In this document: positions 27,777 to 33,256 of the stretch, in pieces
Layout: every line of letters starts with the position of its first letter
Position numbering within the stretch: the first letter of the stretch is position 1
Assembly: GCA_031266335.1 (NCBI GenBank)
Contig: JAISBF010000062.1
Location: 1 to 33,256 of the forward strand
Direction: 5' to 3'
Length of the DNA: 33,256 nt
From: Verrucomicrobiales bacterium
GTDB lineage: Bacteria; Verrucomicrobiota; Verrucomicrobiia; Methylacidiphilales; JAAUTS01
The notes under the pieces: generated by a model
What the model saw: the letters and a program-made list of their open reading frames with translations, nothing else
The model's database searches: none
Told to the model about the DNA's origin: nothing
Made by a program: the position numbers and the translations under genes

Positions 27777-29165
27777 TCAGCCTCGGCGTCTGTTCGCCCT
27801 GAACTTGCCATAACACCATCCCATGAACGCCAGCCAGCCCGGCACTACCCAGACCACGTGTTGAAAATCCTTGATGTAACACATGGCGACCAGGATAAAC
27901 AGGATGAAGGCCAGGCAGAACCAATGGCCGGCGGGATAGGCGATGGCCCGGAATTTCGGCCGGCGGCCGGCGCGCTGACAGTGGGCGCGGAATTTCAGGC
28001 TGGTCAGGCTGATTAACGCCCAGTTGATGAGCAGCGCGGCCACGACCAGCATGAGTATCAGCATCAGCGCCTGTTTGGGAAAGGCGAAGTTCACGGCCAC
28101 GCACAGGAACGTCGCCAGCGCCGAAACCCCGATGGCGGCCACCGGCACCCCGCGGCGGTTGGTCTCGGCCAGCCAGCGCGGGGCGTGTCCCTGCGCGGCG
28201 AGTCCGTAGAGCATCCGGCTGTTGCAGTACACGCCGCTGTTGTACACCGACAGCGCGGCGGTGAGGATGACGAAGTTGAGCAAATGCGCGGCGTGGTCGA
28301 TGCCGAGTTGCGAGAAAATCAGCACGAACGGGCTGCCGCCGTAATCGTCGCCGCCGGCATTGATGGCGCTGACCATGACGTTCCACGGCGTCAATATCAG
28401 CATCACGCCGAGCGTGCCGAGATAGAAAATCAGGATGCGCCACAGCACTTGATTGATGGCCAGCGGAATGGTGCGCGCCGGGTCGGCGGTCTCCGCGGCG
28501 GTGATGCCGATGAGTTCCAGGCCGCCGAACGAAAACATGATGATGACCAGCGACAGCGCAAACCCGCGCGCGCCGCCGGCGAAGAACCCGCCGTGCGCCC
28601 ACAGATTGTCCACCGCCGCCGTCGGCGCCGCGCCGCTGACGATGAGCCACCCGCCGAGCACCATCATGCCGATGACCGCCACGACCTTGATCAGCGCGAA
28701 CCAAAACTCGGTCTCGCCGAAGATTCTGACATTGGCCAGGTTGATCACGTTGATAAAAATGAAGCAGGCCAGGGCCGGCAGCCATTGCGGCACCCAGGGC
28801 CACCAAAAGTGAATGTATTTGGCCACGGCGGTCAGCTCCGCCATGCCGACGAGCACGTAGAGCGCCCAGTAATTCCAGCCGGCCAGGAAGCCCGGAAAAT
28901 CGCCCCAGTATTTGTACGCGAAATGGCTGAACGAGCCGGCCACCGGTTCCTCGGCGATCATCTCGCCCAGTTGCCGCATAATCAAAAACGCCACCAGGCC
29001 GCCGAGGGCGTAACCCAGCAACAGCGACGGCCCGGTCAGCGCCATCACCCCGGCCGAGCCGAGAAACAGTCCCGTGCCAATGGCGCCGCCCAAGGCGATG
29101 AGCTGCACATGGCGGTTCCGCAAATCCCGGTGCAAATGGCCGTTTGGCGACGTGTGCGGTTGCAT
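27777..29165 (-). CDS. APC-family amino acid permease
   Basis: LRNRHVQLIALGGAIGTGLFLGSAGVMALTGPSLLLGYALGG; multiple TM helices; ATG at 29165 preferred. Confidence 0.92.
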   Translation of the reverse strand: MQPHTSPNGHLHRDLRNRHVQLIALGGAIGTGLFLGSAGVMALTGPSLLLGYALGGLVAFLIMRQLGEMIAEEPVAGSFSHFAYKYWGDFPGFLAGWNYWALYVLVGMAELTAVAKYIHFWWPWVPQWLPALACFIFINVINLANVRIFGETEFWFALIKVVAVIGMMVLGGWLIVSGAAPTAAVDNLWAHGGFFAGGARGFALSLVIIMFSFGGLELIGITAAETADPARTIPLAINQVLWRILIFYLGTLGVMLILTPWNVMVSAINAGGDDYGGSPFVLIFSQLGIDHAAHLLNFVILTAALSVYNSGVYCNSRMLYGLAAQGHAPRWLAETNRRGVPVAAIGVSALATFLCVAVNFAFPKQALMLILMLVVAALLINWALISLTSLKFRAHCQRAGRRPKFRAIAYPAGHWFCLAFILFILVAMCYIKDFQHVVWVVPGWLAFMGWCYGKFRANRRRG

Positions 29166-29288
29166 GTTGGCTGTTTTAACGCAAAGACGCAAAGAGGCAA
29201 AGGACGCAAAAATTTTTTAATTAACGCGTGACTATCCGGCTTTAAAAAATCTTTGCGCGCTTGGTTCCCTGGTGCCGTTGCGTCAATT

Positions 29289-30821
29289 TTAATGCCGAAA
29301 GTGGCGGCGGCCGGTGAAGATCATCGCCATGTTCGCGGCGTCGGCGGCGGCGATGACCTCGGCGTCGCGGACGCTGCCGCCCGGCTCAATCGCGGCGGTG
29401 GCGCCGGCGTCAGCGGCGGCCTGGATGCCGTCGGCGAAGGGGAAGAAGGCGTCGCTGGCGATGATGCTGCCCCGGAGCGACAGTTTGGCTTCGCCCGCTT
29501 TCCAGACGGCGATTTTTGAGGAGTCCACGCGCGACATCTGGCCCGCGCCGATGCCGAGGGTCTGACCGTCAGCGGCATAAACGATGGCGTTGGATTTGAC
29601 GTGCTTGACCACTTTCCAGCCGAAGCGCAACGCCGCCAGCTCGCTGACGGTGGGCTGGCGCCTGGTGACAACCTGCCACTGCGCTTCGTCGTCGGGCGCG
29701 TCATCGCTGGCCTGCGCGACGAAGCCGCCGAGCACGGAATGCGCGTCGTAACGCCCGCCGGCGCGCTGCCAGTGGTTCTCGATGAGGCGCAGATTTTTCT
29801 TCTTCATCAGCAGCGCCTTGGCGTCGTCGGCGAACGCGGGGGCGATGATGACCTCGCTGAAGATTTCCGCGATGGCCGCCGCCACGGGCAGGTCGAGCGC
29901 GCGGTTCATGACGATGATGCCGCCGTAGGGCGCCTGCCGGTCGGTGGCGAACGCCCGTTCCCACGCCGCGCGCAAGTCGTTGCCGCCGCCGACGCCGCAG
30001 GGGTTGGTGTGCTTGAGAATGGCCAACGTCAGCGTGTCGAATTCGCCGATCAGGTTGACGGCGGCGCTGATGTCGATGATGTTGTTGTAGGAAAGTTCCT
30101 TGCCGTGGATTTGGTGGAAATACCGGTGGAAGTCGCCGTACAGCGCGGCTTGCTGAATCGGGTTTTCGCCGTAACGCAAGGGTTGGGCGCGGCGGCCGCT
30201 GAGGGTGAGGCTTTCCTGCAACAGCGGGGTGGCCGGCGTCGCCCTGGCGGTGAGGTAGTTGGCGATCAGCGAGTCGTAGCGCGCGGTGTGGCGGAAGACT
30301 TTGGCGGCGAGTTGTTCGCGGGTGGCGGGCGCGGTGTCACCGTCAGCGGCGATTTCCGCCTGCACTGTCGCATAATCAGCGGGATCCACGATGACCGTGA
30401 CGCTGCGGTAATTCTTCGACGCGCTGCGCAGCATGGACGGGCCGCCGATGTCGATGTGCTCAATCAACTCCTCGTGGCTGACGCCGGGCTTGGCGAGGGT
30501 TTGCTCGAAGGGGTACAAATTGACCACCACCAGGTCAATCGGCTCGATGTGGTGCGCGTTCGCCTGCCTGACATGCTCCGGGTTGTCGCGCAGGTGGAGC
30601 AGCCCGCCGTGCACCTTCGGGTGCAGCGTCTTGACGCGACCGTCCATCATTTCGGGGAAGCCGGTGTAGTCGGAGATTTCCTGTACCGGCAGCCCGGCGT
30701 CGCGCAACAGCTTGGCCGTGCCGCCGGTGGAGATTAGGCGGACTTGTTTGGTGACGAGGAACCGGGCAAAGTCCAACAAGCCGGTTTTGTCCGAGACAGA
30801 GAGCAGGGCGTTTTTAATCAT
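29289..30821 (-). CDS. purH: Bifunctional AICAR transformylase/IMP cyclohydrolase
   Basis: [91 protein letters not shown] at 30821. Confidence 0.97.
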   Translation of the reverse strand: MIKNALLSVSDKTGLLDFARFLVTKQVRLISTGGTAKLLRDAGLPVQEISDYTGFPEMMDGRVKTLHPKVHGGLLHLRDNPEHVRQANAHHIEPIDLVVVNLYPFEQTLAKPGVSHEELIEHIDIGGPSMLRSASKNYRSVTVIVDPADYATVQAEIAADGDTAPATREQLAAKVFRHTARYDSLIANYLTARATPATPLLQESLTLSGRRAQPLRYGENPIQQAALYGDFHRYFHQIHGKELSYNNIIDISAAVNLIGEFDTLTLAILKHTNPCGVGGGNDLRAAWERAFATDRQAPYGGIIVMNRALDLPVAAAIAEIFSEVIIAPAFADDAKALLMKKKNLRLIENHWQRAGGRYDAHSVLGGFVAQASDDAPDDEAQWQVVTRRQPTVSELAALRFGWKVVKHVKSNAIVYAADGQTLGIGAGQMSRVDSSKIAVWKAGEAKLSLRGSIIASDAFFPFADGIQAAADAGATAAIEPGGSVRDAEVIAAADAANMAMIFTGRRHFRH

Positions 30822-30836
30822 AAGATGGTTTTGTTT

Positions 30837-31279
30837 TTCACCGCGGAGGCGCGGAGACGCGGAGGTTTTTTGGGTGGTTGTTGACGATGCGTTTGATTCC
30901 CTGTTTGAGGACGGGAACATGGAAGTTGATGATGAGGCCAAGGGTCTTGTGGGAAAGTTTAAGGTAAGTAAGCAACTGGGCGGCATGAATTGGTTCAATG
31001 CTCGATACCGTTTTGAGTTCAAGAATAATGGCGTCGCTGACCACCAAATCCAGCCGGTAGCCGCAAGAAATCTCAAAACCCTTGTAGATGATGGGCAGCG
31101 GGACTTGGCGTTTGAACGGGATATTTTGCAATTCAAGTTCTTTGCCAAGACACTCTTCATAAGCGGACTCAAGCAGGCCCGGACCCAATGCCCGATGCAC
31201 TTCAATCGCTGCGGCAATAATCTGTCCGGTCAATTGTTCCATCCCAAAAAACTCCGCGTCTCCGCGCCTCCGCGTTGAA
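30837..31279. mobile_element. Candidate non-autonomous cassette: GxxExxY gene bounded by inverted repeats of about 37 bp
   Basis: Left arm 30837-30874 TTCACCGCGGAGGCGCGGAGACGCGGAGGTTTTTTGGG; right arm 31243-31279 reverse complement TTCAACGCGGAGGCGCGGAGACGCGGAGTTTTTTGGG (one mismatch, one indel). Confidence 0.65.
30838..31242 (-). CDS. GxxExxY family protein (PD-(D/E)XK-like)
   Basis: MEQLTGQIIAAAIEVHRALGPGLLESAYEECL...FKRQVPLPIIYKG...YRLDLVVSDAIILELKTV...HAAQLLTYLKL. Confidence 0.93.
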   Translation of the reverse strand: MEQLTGQIIAAAIEVHRALGPGLLESAYEECLGKELELQNIPFKRQVPLPIIYKGFEISCGYRLDLVVSDAIILELKTVSSIEPIHAAQLLTYLKLSHKTLGLIINFHVPVLKQGIKRIVNNHPKNLRVSAPPR

Positions 31280-31283
31280 TGTG

Positions 31284-32318
31284 CTAAAATTTCAATTGCA
31301 CCTTGCGGCCGCCTTTTACGATTTGGCCGATGATGTAGGACTGGCTGCGGGCCAAGACCTTCGGCGCGTCCGTGGCGCTGACGATGGCCACCATGCCGAT
31401 GCCCATGTTGAACACCTGGTAAAGTTCCTCCCGCGCCACGCCGCCTTGTTGCTCGAGCAATTCAAAAATCGGCAGCGTCGGCCAGGCGCCGACGTGGATG
31501 ACGGCATCGACATTGCGCGGCAGGATGCGCGGGATGTTGTCCACGAAACCGCCGCCGGTGATGTGGGAGAGGCCCTTGAAAGTGACTTTGTTGCCGATCT
31601 GCTTCAGCAAAGGCTGATAGTTGACGTGCGGCATCAACAGCGCCTCGCCCAGCGACTGCTTGCTGCCCGGCAACGGGGTTTGCACCGGCAGGCCGAGCTG
31701 GTTGAACAAAATCTCCCGCGCCAGACTGTAGCCGTTGGTGTGCAGGCCGGAGGAAGGGAAGCCGATCATCACGTCGCCGGGCTTGATTTTCGCGCCGTCG
31801 ATGGCCTGCCGGCGGTCCACCACGCCGACGATGCAGCCGACCAGATCGTAGTCCTCGCCCTGGTAAATGCCGGGCATCTGCGCCGTCTCGCCGCCGATTA
31901 GCGCGCAACCGGCTTCCTTGCACGCGAGGGCCAGGCCGCTGAGGATTTGGTTGAAAGTCTTCGGCTCCAGCTTGCCAGTGCCCACGTAATCGAGGAAAAA
32001 CAACGGCTCCGCGCCGACCACCGCGATGTCGTTGACGCAATGGTTGACCAAGTCCTGGCCGATGGTGTCGTGGCGTTTGAGCATGGCGGCGACCTTCAAC
32101 TTGGTGCCGACCCCGTCCACGCTACTGACGAGCACCGGCTCCCGGTAGCCCTTGAAATTGGCGCGAAACAAACCGCCGAAACCGCCGATTTTGCTCAGGA
32201 CTTCCTTGCGATGAGTCGAGGCGATGCGGGCGCCGATGCCCGATTTCACTAGATTGCCCAAGTCGAGGTCCACCCCGGCGGCGGCATAAGCCTTGTTGGA
32301 TTTGGTGTTCTTTTTCAT
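31284..32318 (-). CDS. purM: Phosphoribosylformylglycinamidine cyclo-ligase
   Basis: YAAAGVDLDLGN, SSVDGVGTKLKVA, VNHCVNDIAVVGAEPLFFLDYV, GGETAQMPGIY, SHITGGGFVDNIPRILP. Confidence 0.97.
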   Translation of the reverse strand: MKKNTKSNKAYAAAGVDLDLGNLVKSGIGARIASTHRKEVLSKIGGFGGLFRANFKGYREPVLVSSVDGVGTKLKVAAMLKRHDTIGQDLVNHCVNDIAVVGAEPLFFLDYVGTGKLEPKTFNQILSGLALACKEAGCALIGGETAQMPGIYQGEDYDLVGCIVGVVDRRQAIDGAKIKPGDVMIGFPSSGLHTNGYSLAREILFNQLGLPVQTPLPGSKQSLGEALLMPHVNYQPLLKQIGNKVTFKGLSHITGGGFVDNIPRILPRNVDAVIHVGAWPTLPIFELLEQQGGVAREELYQVFNMGIGMVAIVSATDAPKVLARSQSYIIGQIVKGGRKVQLKF

Positions 32319-32389
32319 GCGGGTGAGAATGGCAGAAGGCTAGGGGTTCGGAGTGGAAAGGAAATAAAATATTTTCGATACGTCGTTGT

Positions 32390-32462
32390 TTAACCACCGA
32401 TGGACACGGATAAAAAAATCGAAAAAAAACATCCGTGTTCATCAGTGTCCATCCGTGGTTAA
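32390..32462. repeat. Inverted repeat TTAACCACCGATGGACACGGAT ... ATCAGTGTCCATCCGTGGTTAA
   Basis: 22-bp arms with 20/22 matches. Confidence 0.8.
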
Positions 32463-32584
32463 AAAAAATGAAAAAAACCCTTGCGCAAGCCCGCCCAATT
32501 CCATATCGTCCCATCCGTCAAATCGTCCAACCGAGTTACCAGAACCCGCTGAAGATGAAAAAGATCAGTCATAACGTAAGTGAA

Positions 32585-32617
32585 TCGCGCTCACGCGCTC
32601 ACGCGCTCACGCGCTCA
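32585..32617. repeat. 8-bp tandem repeat (CGCGCTCA)x4
   Basis: tcgcgctcacgcgctcacgcgctcacgcgctcatt read directly. Confidence 0.85.
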
Positions 32618-32721
32618 TTATGACTACTGCCCCGATTCTCTAATTTCCCGGCCAGATTTTCCCCGTTTCATTCCCCATCCGGCGGTCTGCGGACATCAGC
32701 CTGTCGGGGTCTCATTCGGCA

Positions 32722-32976
32722 CCTTTAGCGGCAGTTCTAAAACCCTTAGAGCCGGTTCTAACTCCTTTAGCGGTGTCTCTAAAACTTTTAGAGCCGCCTC
32801 TAAGGTCTTTAGCAGCGTTTCTAAAACCTTTAGAGCTGCCTCTAACGTCTTTAGCGGTGCTTCTAAAACTCCTAGAGCCGGCTCTAACGTCTTTAGAAAC
32901 GGCTCTAAAACCTTTAGAGCCGCTTCTAACGTCCTTAGAGGCACCTCTAAAACCCTTGGAGTCGCCTCTAACGGGA
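32722..32976. repeat. 21-bp palindromic tandem repeat array (12 units, 42-bp higher-order alternation)
   Basis: TCTAA at 32735 and then every 21 bp to 32966; alternating TCTAAAACCYTTAGAGCCG and TCTAACGTCTTTAGCGGYG-type units. Confidence 0.9.
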
Positions 32977-33005
32977 TACAAACCAACCCCTAACCCATAG
33001 AAATC

Positions 33006-33256
33006 ATGAAAACACACACCAGTTACCTAACCGTCAGCGTCAAAAAATACATCCACAAAACCTGGGATGGCATCTTTGACTTCTTCAGCCAATACAGCGG
33101 CGACCTGATCAACGTCCAAACCAAGACCGACCCCGGCCTCGCCGACGCCGACATCGCCAATATTCAAGAAACCACCGCCGCCTACGGCCAGTTGAACCAA
33201 GCCATCATTGAGGCAGAAAAAATCATCACCGCCCTGCGCGCCTTGCGGATTCAACT
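33006..33256 (+). CDS. Hypothetical protein, partial (runs off window end)
   Basis: Hand translation from ATG 33006: MKTHTSYLTVSVKKYIHKTWDGIFDFFSQYSGDLINVQTKTDPGLADADIANIQETTAAYGQLNQAIIEAEKIITALRALRIQ; open to the edge. Confidence 0.6.
   Translation, partial: MKTHTSYLTVSVKKYIHKTWDGIFDFFSQYSGDLINVQTKTDPGLADADIANIQETTAAYGQLNQAIIEAEKIITALRALRIQ

Noticed and set aside
28185-29231. 348-aa plus-strand ORF
   Set aside because: Antisense to the APC permease; low-complexity charged translation.
29601-30737. 378-aa plus-strand ORF
   Set aside because: Antisense to purH, which is unambiguous.
30822-31217. N-terminal extension of the purH ORF (track start 31217), suggesting a fusion
   Set aside because: It runs antisense-free but out of frame through the GxxExxY gene; canonical PurH start [19 protein letters not shown] is at 30821.

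Overview
The window appears to join the right-hand part of a prophage (about 1-17,990, nearly all genes on the minus strand) to a GC-rich bacterial chromosome. The host may be Verrucomicrobiota-like, but that is a weak inference. The prophage reads, in transcription order: SF3/D5-like replication ATPase, a CATAGGT-repeat intergenic region (possible origin), ParB-like/DNA methyltransferase fusion, small-terminase candidate, GpA-type large terminase, small ORFs, coiled-coil protein, major capsid candidate, lambda-type portal, S49/ClpP-like head protease, and a tail module with a short tape-measure-like protein. A hicAB toxin-antitoxin pair sits on the opposite strand. The prophage edge appears to lie in the anticodon loop of a truncated tRNA-Val(CAC). 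The host part encodes a glucosaminidase-domain protein, two pseudopilins, a GT2 glycosyltransferase, PurN, an AsmA-like protein, two proteins of unknown function, an APC permease, PurH, a GxxExxY protein and PurM. It is rich in dispersed and tandem repeats. The main signals I would follow up are: (1) a 9-12 bp word, (TCA)CCGTCAGCG, found about 35 times by hand across phage and host genes, almost all inside CDSs; (2) a GxxExxY (PD-(D/E)XK-like) gene bounded exactly by about 37-bp inverted repeats between purM and purH; (3) the half tRNA-Val at the prophage boundary; (4) iteron-like repeats next to the phage ATPase; (5) paired GATAAAC palindromes, one upstream of a possibly leaderless hicAB; (6) three recurrent leader mini-ORFs; and (7) two palindromic 21/22-bp tandem arrays, one carrying a nested inverted repeat. 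All calls come from reading the sequence and the supplied ORFs. No database search was run.
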